A DNA stretch of 64,000 nucleotides from Virgibacillus chiguensis (GCF_900129865.1 NZ_FQXD01000015.1:1-64000); one strand, 5' to 3'; positions 29,806 through 40,452 are shown, numbered from the stretch's first letter. Numbers and translations: made by a program. The notes: generated by a model not told the origin, from the letters alone.

Positions 29806-29870
29806 AGAAAAACTTGGCTTGCCGCGAAGTCTTATAGAGGAAAGCCTTAGTTTTTCTTATACTATAAACC
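29806..29870 (+). repeat. T2-type short repeat
   Basis: CAGAAAAACTTGGCTTGCCG, then AAAGCCTTAGTTTTTCTTAT and ACTATAAACC. First of two T2 copies in tandem upstream of T1 copy C. Confidence 0.7.
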
Positions 29871-29895
29871 TTTAAAATTTTATACTTCCTATGTG

Positions 29896-29965
29896 TTAGA
29901 AAAACTTAGCTTACCGCCAAATTGGATAGCGTAAGAACGCCGTCGTTTTGCTTAAACTATTAACC
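29896..29965 (+). repeat. T2-type short repeat
   Basis: TTAGAAAAACTTAGCTTACC, then GCCGTCGTTTTGCTTAAACT. Second of two tandem T2 copies between mfd and fin, just before T1 copy C. Confidence 0.7.
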
Positions 29966-29991
29966 ATAAAAATTTCATACTTTGCTATCGT

Positions 29992-30238
29992 GGAACAAAG
30001 GTGCAAGCGCCATTTAGCAACGTAGCGAATGAACCAAATCAACTAAAGATTTAGAAATCACATCATTATAACAGGGGGATGCCGACGTCCGGCGGCAAGC
30101 CCGTTTTTAGCCGGCCTTCCTCTTAGCCACAAACCGCACATGACTTAGCTTAGGGCGAATTCGTGAAATCGCATAGTTGCTGGGCGATAGAATCAGGACG
30201 TGCCATATCCACTAGCACCTCATTTTATACTTTCTTAA
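29992..30238 (+). repeat. T1 interspersed repeat, copy C
   Basis: T1 copy downstream of fin. GCGCC before AGCAAC pairs with GTTGCTGGGCG; GCGA pairs with TCGC. The middle has the alternative GCCGACGTCCGGCGGC block also seen in copy H. It ends with the shared GCACCTCATTTTATACTTTC tail. Confidence 0.85.
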
Positions 30239-30326
30239 CTTGTTAAGAAAATTACGTGTTTTTTCCCATTCTGTTACAAGCGCAAAAATGCCTTGGCTAC
30301 GCTGCACCAAAGGCTAACCACATGTT

Positions 30327-30557
30327 CTATTGTATAAAGAAATCTAATTCATGATAGTGAGGATGTTGACCTAGTGTATCTTGACAGTCTTCGCAAATCA
30401 CCTTAATATGCATATCCCCATTTGGTTTATAAATAATCATTTCTTCTTTATCCTTCACGGATAATTGGTCAAATCCTAATATGGATAAATCAATCATGTG
30501 TTGTTGTATACTTCCTAGTTTTTGTCCACAATGCTTACACAAATATATCATTGTCAA
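30327..30557 (-). CDS. fin: Anti-sigma-F factor Fin
   Basis: Inhibits sigma-F and helps the forespore switch to sigma-G. The 76-residue protein has two zinc-type CxxC pairs (CKHCG near 7-10 and CEDCQ near 57-60) and ends in NPHYHE-like HPHYHELDFFIQ, as in B. subtilis Fin (YabK). A TTG start 9 bp after GGAGG gives the homologous length; an ATG two codons later is possible. It lies between pth and mfd. Confidence 0.94.
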   Translation of the reverse strand: MTMIYLCKHCGQKLGSIQQHMIDLSILGFDQLSVKDKEEMIIYKPNGDMHIKVICEDCQDTLGQHPHYHELDFFIQ

Positions 30558-30873
30558 CGGGAACCGCCTCCAATACGATTTAAAAACCTTATAGCAGCTA
30601 CTACACTTATAGCACCCGCCAAGTAAAAACCGATTTTTAACATCATTTTACTTTAATTGTTAGTAACTAGTTTAACCTAAATGCACACCAGCTATTCAAG
30701 TAGTTCCCGTTAAAAATATACTTTCGTTTATGTGTAATAACAACCGCATCCAAGCGCTAGAAAAACTTGACTTCATGCTAAATCTTGATAGCAAAAATAT
30801 TAGTTTCCTTATACTAAAGGCCTTAAAATGAGGTATAGAGCAAAAAACCCTGTTTGTTTTTTATATGTGGTAA
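30558..30873. other. gene-free stretch between fin and pth with a T2-type repeat
   Basis: Contains a T2 copy at about 30758-30822 (CTAGAAAAACTTGACTTCAT, then TTAGTTTCCTTATACTAAAG). Just after pth a weak AAAAAAC/GGTTTTTT hairpin (about 30841-30861) could be its terminator. No gene is seen. Confidence 0.5.
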
Positions 30874-31434
30874 TTATTGATTATATTCATTCATAACTTC
30901 AGGAAATGGACGTTCTATCCACGCGTCACATGCATCGGCTGCTTTTTGCACACTAAGCGTTACCTCAGAGGTTTCATGTTTTGGAAACCTTTGTAGCACA
31001 TAATGAATAATGGATTGTGAAACATCAGGCCTACCGATACCAATTCGAATCCGTTTAAAATCCTTCGTCCCAACATGGTCGATAATGGATCTAATGCCAT
31101 TATGGCCTCCATGACCACCTTTTTGACGAAGCCTAATTTTACCGACTGGCAAATCCAAATCATCAAAAATAATCAAAATATTCGATAAATCAATGTTGTA
31201 ATAGTCAATTAATGGCCTTATAGCATCCCCAGAAAGGTTCATAAACGTTTGTGGTTTTACAAACATCACCTTTTCCTGTCCCATCTGTACCATCGTGTAA
31301 TCTGCTTTAAATTTTGATTTATCCAATGTTAGCTGATGACGTCGCAATAATTCATCAATTACCATAAAACCAATGTTATGTCTCGTCTGATGATATTTTT
31401 TTCCTGGGTTTCCTAAACCTATAATACATTTCAT
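30874..31434 (-). CDS. pth: Peptidyl-tRNA hydrolase (SpoVC)
   Basis: Releases tRNA from prematurely dropped peptidyl-tRNA; essential, and known as spoVC in B. subtilis. The 186-residue protein has GLGNPGKKYHQTRHNIGFMV at the N-terminus with the catalytic histidine, and FVKPQTFMNLSGDA near 66. DDLDLPVGKIRLRQKGGHGGHNG lies near 92 and includes the catalytic aspartate. It follows ctc and precedes fin as in B. subtilis. Confidence 0.97.
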   Translation of the reverse strand: MKCIIGLGNPGKKYHQTRHNIGFMVIDELLRRHQLTLDKSKFKADYTMVQMGQEKVMFVKPQTFMNLSGDAIRPLIDYYNIDLSNILIIFDDLDLPVGKIRLRQKGGHGGHNGIRSIIDHVGTKDFKRIRIGIGRPDVSQSIIHYVLQRFPKHETSEVTLSVQKAADACDAWIERPFPEVMNEYNQ

Positions 31435-31795
31435 AAACGTACTTCCTTTATCTTTTTCATTTTAAACCGATGAATGGGGTAGCTATCAGCATGTCTTTAT
31501 AGGCAAAAGCCAAGCTTTCTTATAGTGTAACGACCATTTAGTAATAGATCTTTTCAACCTGAAAAAATCATACAACGCAACTCTCCCTCCTAATTAGGAG
31601 GGAGAGTTGCGTTCACTTATCTTCACTTACCGTGTTCGAAATGAGCGGACCCACCCAATAGTCAACTAGGACATGATGAGGTGCTAGCCATATGGCTTTT
31701 TCAAAAGGAAAATAATTATCCTTCCTTCGACATTTTGCAACACGCATTACTTTTACCGCAACTGCCTCTTACTCTATTTTATAATAGTCAAGAAA
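31435..31795. other. gene-free stretch between pth and ctc
   Basis: Holds a partial T2 repeat (about 31503-31530), a 40-bp perfect palindrome, and at 31620-31670 a patch whose minus strand (CGAACACGGTAAGTGAAG) resembles the loop B/C region of 5S rRNA. No gene is recognised. Confidence 0.45.
31574..31613. repeat. 40-bp perfect palindrome
   Basis: AACGCAACTCTCCCTCCTAA is followed immediately by its exact reverse complement, with no loop. On the minus strand it is followed by a T-rich run about 7 nt later. It lies 180 bp after ctc and may act as its terminator. Confidence 0.8.
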
Positions 31796-32419
31796 TTATG
31801 CTTCCTTTTCTCCATCTACTAATTCTGGCTCTGCATTCTCAGCCGGAGCCGCTTCAATGTCCTCTAACGTATCTGGCGCTGATACCGTTACAACCGTAGT
31901 AACTGGATCATCTAAGAGTTCGTATTTCCCTTGAATGTCAATATCAGACACAGCAATACTATCTCCAATATCTAAATCAGAAACATCAACAACAATTTCT
32001 TCAGGGATGTCAGCTGGTTTCGCACGTACTTGCAACGCATATAATGGTTGCTGCAAGACACCGCCATCTTTCGTACCTTTTGCTTCTCCCTCTAAGTGGA
32101 TATTCACTTCCACATCCATCTCTTCAGCCATATCTACAATATAAAAGTCAGCATGGATAAGCTCATCTTTCAATGGATCAATTTGATATTCATGTAGCAT
32201 CACATCTACAGGTTTTTCATCTTCAATGTGAAGTGAGATAATCGCATTTCTACCCTCGTCACGAACTGTTTTGATCAATTCAACACTATCTACAGCAATC
32301 GACTTCGATTCTTTTGCTTTTCCATAGATTACAGCTGGAACACGTCCGCTATTTCTAATTTCTTTTGTTGCTGATTTCGTATGATCTTCTCTTCGTTGCG
32401 CTGCTAGTTTTACTGCCAC
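31796..32419 (-). CDS. ctc: General stress protein Ctc, ribosomal protein L25/TL5 family
   Basis: Binds 5S rRNA; in B. subtilis it is made under stress from a sigma-B promoter. The 207 residues comprise an L25 domain (about 1-90, with IRNSGRVPAVIYGK) and a TL5 C-terminal beta domain (90-185), then an acidic tail ending ELVDGEKEA. A GTG start 9 bp after GGAGG is preferred over one three codons upstream. A clear sigma-B promoter lies in front. Confidence 0.95.
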   Translation of the reverse strand: MAVKLAAQRREDHTKSATKEIRNSGRVPAVIYGKAKESKSIAVDSVELIKTVRDEGRNAIISLHIEDEKPVDVMLHEYQIDPLKDELIHADFYIVDMAEEMDVEVNIHLEGEAKGTKDGGVLQQPLYALQVRAKPADIPEEIVVDVSDLDIGDSIAVSDIDIQGKYELLDDPVTTVVTVSAPDTLEDIEAAPAENAEPELVDGEKEA

Positions 32420-32558
32420 GTTAATCACCCTCCAAATTAGTTAAAAACCTTCGTTTGTTGCCAATATTTCAATCTTACATTATTTATTCGCTTTCGTATA
32501 TAAGAGCCCTCAGACTCGCACTCATTTACTCTGAACAAATAAACCTCCATCATAAATA

Positions 32559-32584
32559 TTACCCGTTTCGGCTAAAACCTAAAC
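32559..32584 (-). promoter_or_regulatory. sigma-B promoter of ctc
   Basis: Minus strand GTTTAG at 32584-32579, 14-bp spacer, GGGTAA at 32564-32559, close to the GTTTAA/GGGTAT sigma-B consensus. It begins right after the prs stop codon. The B. subtilis ctc promoter is the classic sigma-B promoter. Confidence 0.8.
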
Positions 32585-32585
32585 A

Positions 32586-33539
32586 TTAATCAAACAAAAT
32601 ACTAACGGATTGCAATTCATGCACACGAACAATCGCTTCACCAATTAAAGGAGCGACAGAAAGTGGTGTAATTTTATCAATTCGTTTGTCATCTGGTAAA
32701 GGGATCGAATTAGTTACAACCAATTCTTTAATTTTTGAATCATTTATTCGTTGCATTGCCGGGCCAGATAATACGGGATGTGTACAACAAGCATATACTT
32801 CCTTGGCACCATTTTCAATTAAAGCATTTGCTGCTAAAGTAATTGTACCTGCAGTATCAATGATATCATCAATTAAAATGGCTGTCTTCCCTTCAATATT
32901 CCCAACAATATTCATCACTTCAGCCACATTAGGTCGTGGTCTACGCTTATCAATTATTCCAATTGGCGCCTTCAAACGATCAGCCATCTTTCTGGCGCGT
33001 GTCACACCGCCATGGTCTGGTGACATAATAATAATATCTTCCAAGTTCTTTGCTTCAAAATAATCGGAAAGAATTGGCACTCCTTGTAAATGATCGATCG
33101 GGCTATTAAAAAAGCCTTGAATTTGCGGTGCGTGTAAATCAAGTGTAATCACCCGATCAGATCCTGCTGTTTCTAATAGATCGGCTACTAGTTTTGCTGC
33201 AATCGGTTCTCTTGATCTTGCTTTTCGATCTTGTCTAGCGTACCCATAATAAGGCATAACAATATTAATTGACTTTGCAGATGCTCGTTTCAATGCATCA
33301 ATCATAATTAATAATTCCATCAAATGCTCATTCACCGGTGAACATGTTGACTGAACGACATAGACATCACAGCCACGGATGCTTTCTTCAATATTAATTT
33401 GAATTTCTCCATCGCTAAAGCGAGATACAGCACATTTCCCTAGTGTCGTACCAATATGATTAGCAATCTCCTCGGCCAATTGTGGGTTGGAATTTAATGT
33501 AAAAACTTTCAAGGATGAATCCTTGTAACTAGCTGCCAT
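32586..33539 (-). CDS. prs: Ribose-phosphate pyrophosphokinase
   Basis: Makes PRPP from ribose 5-phosphate and ATP, feeding purine, pyrimidine, histidine and tryptophan synthesis and the Hpt and PurR functions encoded nearby. The 317-residue class I enzyme has [20 protein letters not shown] near 42, the [12 protein letters not shown] loop near 100 and the PRPP-binding [10 protein letters not shown] near 222. It is 16 bp after glmU, so glmU-prs is one operon, as in B. subtilis. Confidence 0.97.
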   Translation of the reverse strand: MAASYKDSSLKVFTLNSNPQLAEEIANHIGTTLGKCAVSRFSDGEIQINIEESIRGCDVYVVQSTCSPVNEHLMELLIMIDALKRASAKSINIVMPYYGYARQDRKARSREPIAAKLVADLLETAGSDRVITLDLHAPQIQGFFNSPIDHLQGVPILSDYFEAKNLEDIIIMSPDHGGVTRARKMADRLKAPIGIIDKRRPRPNVAEVMNIVGNIEGKTAILIDDIIDTAGTITLAANALIENGAKEVYACCTHPVLSGPAMQRINDSKIKELVVTNSIPLPDDKRIDKITPLSVAPLIGEAIVRVHELQSVSILFD

Positions 33540-33555
33540 TTGTTAGAACCCTCCG

Positions 33556-35407
<1,852 letters not shown>

Positions 35408-35698
35408 TTAGGAAGCCCCAGCTTCTTCATATTTTACTTCCTCATCTCCCGCTTTGCGATACTCTTCTAATACAGCGTCCTGAATTTTCCCTCTTGTACC
35501 AGAATTAATAGGATGAGCGATATCCCTAAATTCTCCATCCGGTGTTCGCTTGGATGGCATCGCAACAAATAGTCCATTATTACCGTCAATTACTCGGATA
35601 TCATGGACAACAAATTCCTGATCCAACGTAATAGATGCAATCGCTCTCATTCTGCCTTCCGTATTAACGCGGCGTAACCTAACGTCAGTTACTTCCAT
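35408..35698 (-). CDS. spoVG: Regulatory protein SpoVG
   Basis: A conserved small nucleic-acid-binding regulator affecting septation, sporulation and, in other Firmicutes, virulence. The 96 residues begin [20 protein letters not shown] and contain [20 protein letters not shown], essentially the family consensus. In B. subtilis it follows yabJ; here no yabJ is present. A sigma-H-like promoter and a long AT-rich tract lie upstream. Confidence 0.97.
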   Translation of the reverse strand: MEVTDVRLRRVNTEGRMRAIASITLDQEFVVHDIRVIDGNNGLFVAMPSKRTPDGEFRDIAHPINSGTRGKIQDAVLEEYRKAGDEEVKYEEAGAS

Positions 35699-35739
35699 GA
35701 TGTGTCACCACCTTTTCAAATAGGAATCTATATAAACTA

Positions 35740-35764
35740 GTTCAACAAAACTATTAAAACTCCT
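35740..35764 (-). promoter_or_regulatory. sigma-H promoter of spoVG
   Basis: Minus strand AGGAGTT at 35764-35758, an 11-bp spacer and GTTGAAC at 35746-35740 fit the sigma-H pattern RnAGGAWWW/RnnGAAT. Immediately upstream is an A/T-only tract of over 30 bp. In B. subtilis AbrB represses spoVG through such an AT box. Confidence 0.7.
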
Positions 35765-36189
35765 GCTAAAATATTAAAAAAAATAAAATATTTATATTAA
35801 CAGTCAAAAAAAGGACAGCTTGTCTTCACAAAGTATATCTTTTTCCTTATTCACACAGGTTGTTAGTACCTAAAGGTAGGAACCTAGAAGCTTATTATAC
35901 AGAAGGAGATTTAGGTGCTGTTGTTTTTTTGCTTCTTCCATCTTTGAAAGCGGAATCCTTACAGCACCTTACATCTCGTTTTTATCAAGAAGACGGAGAA
36001 ACGAACAAATATCAATTGTGTCCATTTTAGTATATTTTTTAATTATTATTAGTAACAGCTCGTCAGTGAAAACATCTCCACTAAGTATGCATACGACCAT
36101 GCTCTATACAAAAGAAAAGTGAATTACTTCTAAAGGCTATTGCAAAAAACCTTCATTTGTTTCTCATTTAGTTAAACAAAACGATACTT
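35765..36189. other. gene-free stretch between purR and spoVG; yabJ missing
   Basis: In B. subtilis this interval holds yabJ (ridA). No frame here resembles YabJ on either strand. Apart from the AT-rich spoVG upstream region, nothing is recognised. Confidence 0.5.
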
Positions 36190-37002
36190 CTATTTGATAA
36201 AATTACCAAAGTGGACATCAATTGCCTTCTTTTTCATATCCACATTTGATATTTTTATTAAAGATGTATAATCATTAATGACGCGCTCTTCTTCCTCATC
36301 ATCTGCTTCAGCTAAGACACCTATTGCTTGTACCGTTGCATGAAATTCTTCTAGTAAATTTATCATGCCAGTAATGGTTCCACCTGCTTTCATAAAATCA
36401 TCAATAATACAGACTTTTGCTCCTTCCGATAAACTGCGTTTCGGCAACACCATGGTCTGGATTTTTCTAGATGATCCAGATACATAATTAATGCTTACAG
36501 AGGACCCTTCTGTTACCTTGGGATCTCTGCGTACAATCACTACCGGTACATTCAAAAAAGAGGCAACAGCGTATGCCAATGGAATCCCTTTTGTAGCAAC
36601 GGTAACAACAACATCTATATCTTTTTTAGCAAATGCCGAAGCAAATACACGCCCAATTTCTCGTACCGTCTTCGGATCGCCTAATAGATCGCTCATATAT
36701 AGATACCCGCCTGGAAGGATACGAACAGGATCTTTCAACTTTTGTCGTAATGCTTCAACAAAGCGTTTATTTTTTTCATCAACGCATGCAGGTATAAACT
36801 TCACCCCGCCCCCTGCACCTGTCGTCCGTTGCAAATAGCCAATTCCTTCACTTCGAAACACCGCATCGATAATATCCATATCTTCACTAATAGAAGCTTT
36901 CGTAGTAGCTAATTGTGAAACAAAATACGGAAATTGTGTGTGCGTCCGAGGATTTTCAAGAAAAAAATTAGTTAGAGCAACTAAACGGTTACTTCTTTTC
37001 AT
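36190..37002 (-). CDS. purR: Purine operon repressor PurR
   Basis: A PRPP-responsive repressor of purine synthesis and transport genes. The 270 residues combine an N-terminal winged helix (about 1-72) with a phosphoribosyltransferase-like domain whose PRPP-binding loop is VCIIDDFMKAGGTITGM near 200. The ATG used starts MKRSNRLVALTNFF; a GTG two codons upstream falls in the ribosome site. PurR senses the product of Prs, encoded nearby. Confidence 0.96.
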   Translation of the reverse strand: MKRSNRLVALTNFFLENPRTHTQFPYFVSQLATTKASISEDMDIIDAVFRSEGIGYLQRTTGAGGGVKFIPACVDEKNKRFVEALRQKLKDPVRILPGGYLYMSDLLGDPKTVREIGRVFASAFAKKDIDVVVTVATKGIPLAYAVASFLNVPVVIVRRDPKVTEGSSVSINYVSGSSRKIQTMVLPKRSLSEGAKVCIIDDFMKAGGTITGMINLLEEFHATVQAIGVLAEADDEEEERVINDYTSLIKISNVDMKKKAIDVHFGNFIK

Positions 37003-37069
37003 TTCCACACCTCAAAACCGAATATTTTCCTCTAAATATACCATCAATATACGTTTTTTACAAAGGTTT

Positions 37070-37921
37070 TCAACCTAATAATCGTACATAATAAACTTCT
37101 TCACAAAAGCCTCTCATTCCATTATAGATTTTTCTCGCTTTACTTTCGTGCTCGACGAGGCCATACACTGTCGGGCCACTTCCACTCATAAGTACACCAG
37201 ACGCACCTGCTTGTTGTAAAGCCGTTTTAATACGCTGTACTTCTGGGTGTTGTTTTATCGTTATCGGTTCTAATGCATTCCCTAAGCTTAAACATAGCTT
37301 ATTAAAATTCCCTTCTTCTAATGCTTCCATAACAGCTTTTGTGTTAGGATGAACAATATCTTCCACCACTATGCGTTGAAAAATAGTTCCTGAAGAAATA
37401 CCAATATCCGGCTTAGCTAAAACGACCCAACATGGCGGCGGCGAGAGAAGCCGTTGGACAATTTCTCCCCTACCTTTAGCTATTGCCGTTTTTCCATATA
37501 TACAGAACGGCACATCTGTACCTAATAACGCACCTACACTTGCTAATTCAGTATCTGAAAGGTGAAGTGACCACAAACGATTTAAACCTTTTAATACGGC
37601 AGCCGCGTCGGCGCTACCACCTGCTAATCCTGCAGAGACGGGGATGTTTTTTTCAATTGTTATATGTACACCTCTATGAATACCATACGCTTGCTTCAAA
37701 GCTAAGGCAGCTTGGTAAGCTAAATTGCGTTTATCACTTGGAACAAATCTACTTTCCAATGATATTTCGATCCGGTCCTCAGGTAATTCATATAAACAAA
37801 TGCGATCCGCTAAATCAATGGTTGTCATAATCATTTCAATGTTATGGTACCCGTCGCTCCTTTTACTTCGTACGTCCAATGATAAATTTATTTTTGCAGG
37901 TGCTTTTTCAAAAATTACCAT
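37070..37921 (-). CDS. ispE: 4-diphosphocytidyl-2-C-methyl-D-erythritol kinase
   Basis: An ATP-dependent kinase of the non-mevalonate isoprenoid pathway. The 283-residue GHMP-family protein has [12 protein letters not shown] at the N-terminus, the phosphate loop [15 protein letters not shown] near 92 and [11 protein letters not shown] near 250. An ATG is preferred; a GTG one codon earlier is possible. It precedes purR as in B. subtilis, and a group II intron remnant lies upstream. Confidence 0.96.
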   Translation of the reverse strand: MVIFEKAPAKINLSLDVRSKRSDGYHNIEMIMTTIDLADRICLYELPEDRIEISLESRFVPSDKRNLAYQAALALKQAYGIHRGVHITIEKNIPVSAGLAGGSADAAAVLKGLNRLWSLHLSDTELASVGALLGTDVPFCIYGKTAIAKGRGEIVQRLLSPPPCWVVLAKPDIGISSGTIFQRIVVEDIVHPNTKAVMEALEEGNFNKLCLSLGNALEPITIKQHPEVQRIKTALQQAGASGVLMSGSGPTVYGLVEHESKARKIYNGMRGFCEEVYYVRLLG

Positions 37922-38039
37922 CACCCGTCACCCTCTTGTTTAAAGATATTAAAATTGTAACATATTCCATTCAACTGCGTGAAACGCAAATAAATACATA
38001 TGTGCAGAACTTGTCTAGCAAGCGAATTCTAGGTGGTAA

Positions 38040-38519
38040 CCGTTCCCGAAACGGGATTCACCGCTTCCTTTACTAGGAAGGTTTTCATGTTTCTGCTTCA
38101 TCAATTATTGCGTACTCAGGAGCGACCATTCTTCTTCAATGATTCAGCCCTTCCTAGAAATATTTAGTACTACGGCTTCGGCTGACTTCTGAGAGCTCAG
38201 CGAACACTTACATTTTCGGTTACGGCGTGTGCACTGCTTTTCTGTCAGATCTCCCAGGGTAAGCACACATTCTTCCTCTCCATATCCCCACTTCATTTAC
38301 TCTGTGTACCCTTTTGCAGTAAGGATTTTGACTTGTTATGCAGTCTCATCCAAGTACACCTAGCCTTCTATGAAGTTCGTGTTCCTAAGGGCGGAGATTT
38401 GCCGCCGACTTCCTTCAGATTCTGGGTCACCCCAGACACCCTTGTCTTAGGCTAACCACTACTACTGCCTTCGTGGTTCGGGACTTGAACCCTAGAGAAT
38501 GTGTGCATGCCTGGCACAC
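38040..38519 (-). mobile_element. remnant of a group IIC intron (ORF-less)
   Basis: Read on the minus strand from 38519: GTGTGCCAGGCATGCACAC, then TAGGGTTCAAGTCCCGAACC, AAGGCAGTAGTAGTGGTTAG, CAAGGGTGTC, AATCTGAAGGAAG and GAACACGAACTTCATA. Later come TTACCCTGGGAGATCTG, CAGAAGTCAGCCGAAGCC and AAGGGCTGAATC. This is the domain I-III order of the Oceanobacillus iheyensis-type group IIC intron. The maturase start (ATGAAGCAGAAACATGAAAA at 38101-38082) remains, but the rest of the reading frame is gone. A poor domain V-like hairpin may mark the 3' end. It begins directly after the sspF terminator, the usual target of class C introns. Confidence 0.85.
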
Positions 38520-38520
38520 A

Positions 38521-38558
38521 TAAAAAAACAAGGCAAACCCGATTAGGATTTGCCTTGT
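38521..38558 (-). terminator. Rho-independent terminator of sspF
   Basis: ACAAGGCAAA and TTTGCCTTGT form a 10-bp stem followed by T7 on the minus strand. The 5' arm lies inside the last codons of sspF and the stop codon is in the loop. The intron remnant starts 2-3 bp after the T-run. Confidence 0.88.
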
Positions 38559-38722
38559 CTCATACTAGCTTCCGCTCTTTCAATGGCACGTTTCACCATA
38601 TTCCCAGCATCGCGCGCTTTAATGCCGCCCCATCCTTCCCTTTGCACCGTGTCGTAAAACCCTAACTCTTTCGCAATTTCTTCTTTTAAATGATCCGACA
38701 TCATTCCACGTCTTCTAGCCAC
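38543..38722 (-). CDS. sspF: Small acid-soluble spore protein, alpha/beta-type, SspF
   Basis: A forespore DNA-coating protein that protects dormant-spore DNA. The 59 residues start at GTG, 9 bp after AAGGGGG, giving [40 protein letters not shown] follows, with the family's GW-G and RDAGNMV elements. A longer in-frame extension lacks a ribosome site. Its terminator begins inside the gene. Confidence 0.95.
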   Translation of the reverse strand: MARRRGMMSDHLKEEIAKELGFYDTVQREGWGGIKARDAGNMVKRAIERAEASMRQGKS

Positions 38723-38752
38723 GAAGACAGTCCCCCTTTTATAAATGCGTAT

Positions 38753-38781
38753 TGGTATGATACGACACACTTAGTGTATGC
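38753..38781 (-). promoter_or_regulatory. sigma-G promoter of sspF
   Basis: Minus strand GCATA at 38781-38777, 17-bp spacer, CATACCA at 38759-38753, close to the sigma-G consensus. ssp genes are sigma-G genes. Confidence 0.65.
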
Positions 38782-38890
38782 TTTTTCATTCTATATACAA
38801 CTGTTATTAAACAGCAAAAAAGGAAATAGCAACTATTTTTTTATACTATTCTGTTAATTAAATATAAAAATAAAAGCAGTAAACCTTAGG

Positions 38891-39157
38891 CTACTGCTCA
38901 AGCACTGACGCAATGTTTTTATCATCTGCAAAGCGAAGCTCTACTGTTTCTGTTAAAACATCTGCATAGCTGTATGAAACACGTTCGAATGCATTTTCTT
39001 CTTGGTCAAGCTCAACAATAAATACAGAAGGATATGTTTCTGCTAAGATGCCGGAACGCTCAATGGTCTTTCTTCTTCCACCATTTGCTGTAAGCTTTAA
39101 CCGTTTTCCAACATGACCTTCAAGACCTTGCTTTATTTCGATTAATGTTTTCGCCAC
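38891..39157 (-). CDS. veg: Veg protein
   Basis: A small, highly expressed protein of Firmicutes that stimulates biofilm genes in B. subtilis. The 88 residues contain the family core [20 protein letters not shown] followed by [20 protein letters not shown]. It starts at GTG after GAGGTGGAG. Two near-consensus promoters precede it, consistent with the very strong veg promoter of B. subtilis. Confidence 0.95.
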   Translation of the reverse strand: MAKTLIEIKQGLEGHVGKRLKLTANGGRRKTIERSGILAETYPSVFIVELDQEENAFERVSYSYADVLTETVELRFADDKNIASVLEQ

Positions 39158-39179
39158 TATACTCCACCTCACTGTAATT

Positions 39180-39208
39180 ATCATACCACGAACTTGTACA
39201 AACGTCAA
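39180..39208 (-). promoter_or_regulatory. veg promoter, proximal, sigma-A
   Basis: Minus strand TTGACG at 39208-39203, 17-bp spacer, TATGAT at 39185-39180, about 25 bp before the start codon. Confidence 0.7.
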
Positions 39209-39220
39209 GCAAAACTTTAT

Positions 39221-39250
39221 ATTATACCAATATTACTTTTTTGATGTCAA
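39221..39250 (-). promoter_or_regulatory. veg promoter, distal, sigma-A
   Basis: Minus strand TTGACA at 39250-39245, 18-bp spacer, TATAAT at 39226-39221, a full consensus match upstream of the proximal promoter. Confidence 0.75.
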
Positions 39251-39484
39251 TATATTTTTTCGTATTTTCGTTTATTATTTGTTTTTAATTACTTTTTATG
39301 CACATTTTTTCAGAAAAACTTGACTTTATTTTTACTTTGGTAATTAAATGTTAATTTTACAGTGAATGCGTAGTAAAAAGAATCGCAACTTTTCAACTTA
39401 TTATCCCAGTTGCCCATCGCTTAACGTTATCCTCTATGTTATAACAGTATTTTGAATGAACTTAATCAATCGTACCTCCTTCCT

Positions 39485-40345
39485 TTAAGTCTCTTTCATA
39501 TATGGTAAACCTGTACGTAATAATCCTCTTGTTTCAACACCGCCCATCCCTTTGTCTCCTGTGAGCGTAGTTCGAATAGCATCCCATACGCTCACCTTTT
39601 CCATAAAGGGTGTATAGGCAACTTTAGCAGCAATATAGACAGGGTCTAACGCATGAATATTGACTCGAAATGGTGAACTAGCAAAATTAGCCCCTGCCCG
39701 AACTAACAGCTCAAAATGCGATTGACACGCTCCTGCAAAAATGATGAGCTGATCCAAATTGGGATTGGTCCGCCTCGCTTCTCGTACAGCTTCAATAAAA
39801 TACCTTGAATTGCGATAAGCACGTAAATCTTGCTTTTCTCCTTTGTTTTTAGAAAAAGCGTCATGCCCAGTAATAACAATGATATCTGGTTGAATTTTTT
39901 CTATGAGTTCTGTAATCCTTACAGGCATATCGCGTTCATATAAATGTACTCCATGTACTTGCAATCCGATTCGCTGATATAATTCGATACATTTTTTTAA
40001 ATACATTGCATCTCCATCAATGTGCAGCACTTTTGCAGGCAATTGAAAATAGGAAGCTTCGTGTATAAAACCGTCCGTAGCTTGGTATTGCCTTTTTTCT
40101 TTTAACAATTGATAATCTTGACGAAATAGTCGATAGGAAAATTCTTCACTTTCTTTCCCTTGTTGCCTCCGTTTTTGTAGCTCCCTTTCTTCCACCAATT
40201 TCAAATCATCTATTGGAGCATCGGCTTTCAAACGGACTTCCTCTCCTACTAAATCGACAAGCTCTTTTTTCACAGAAGAAACCCGAAATAATATATCATG
40301 CTGATAAGAGTACCTTGTGACTAAATCACCCTTCGAATAACTCAT
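39485..40345 (-). CDS. yabG: Sporulation-specific protease YabG
   Basis: A mother-cell protease that trims spore coat proteins such as SafA and SpoIVA. The 286 residues follow the B. subtilis protein closely: YSYQHDILFRV near the start, IIVITGHDAFSK in the middle, FAGACQSHFELLVRAGANFA near 210 and a C-terminal GVETRGLLRTGLPY. The start is uncertain; I use an ATG, but a GTG 12 bp upstream lies close to GGGAGG. In B. subtilis it is sigma-K-dependent; no promoter could be assigned. Confidence 0.94.
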   Translation of the reverse strand: MSYSKGDLVTRYSYQHDILFRVSSVKKELVDLVGEEVRLKADAPIDDLKLVEERELQKRRQQGKESEEFSYRLFRQDYQLLKEKRQYQATDGFIHEASYFQLPAKVLHIDGDAMYLKKCIELYQRIGLQVHGVHLYERDMPVRITELIEKIQPDIIVITGHDAFSKNKGEKQDLRAYRNSRYFIEAVREARRTNPNLDQLIIFAGACQSHFELLVRAGANFASSPFRVNIHALDPVYIAAKVAYTPFMEKVSVWDAIRTTLTGDKGMGGVETRGLLRTGLPYMKET

Positions 40346-40452
40346 CCTATATCTCACAGCCTCCCTGAGCTATAAACTTATGCTATATCGTATGATTATA
40401 AATAAAAAACTGTGCGTTTATCTCTGTATTCTCTATCGTACGGGCTTTTTAA

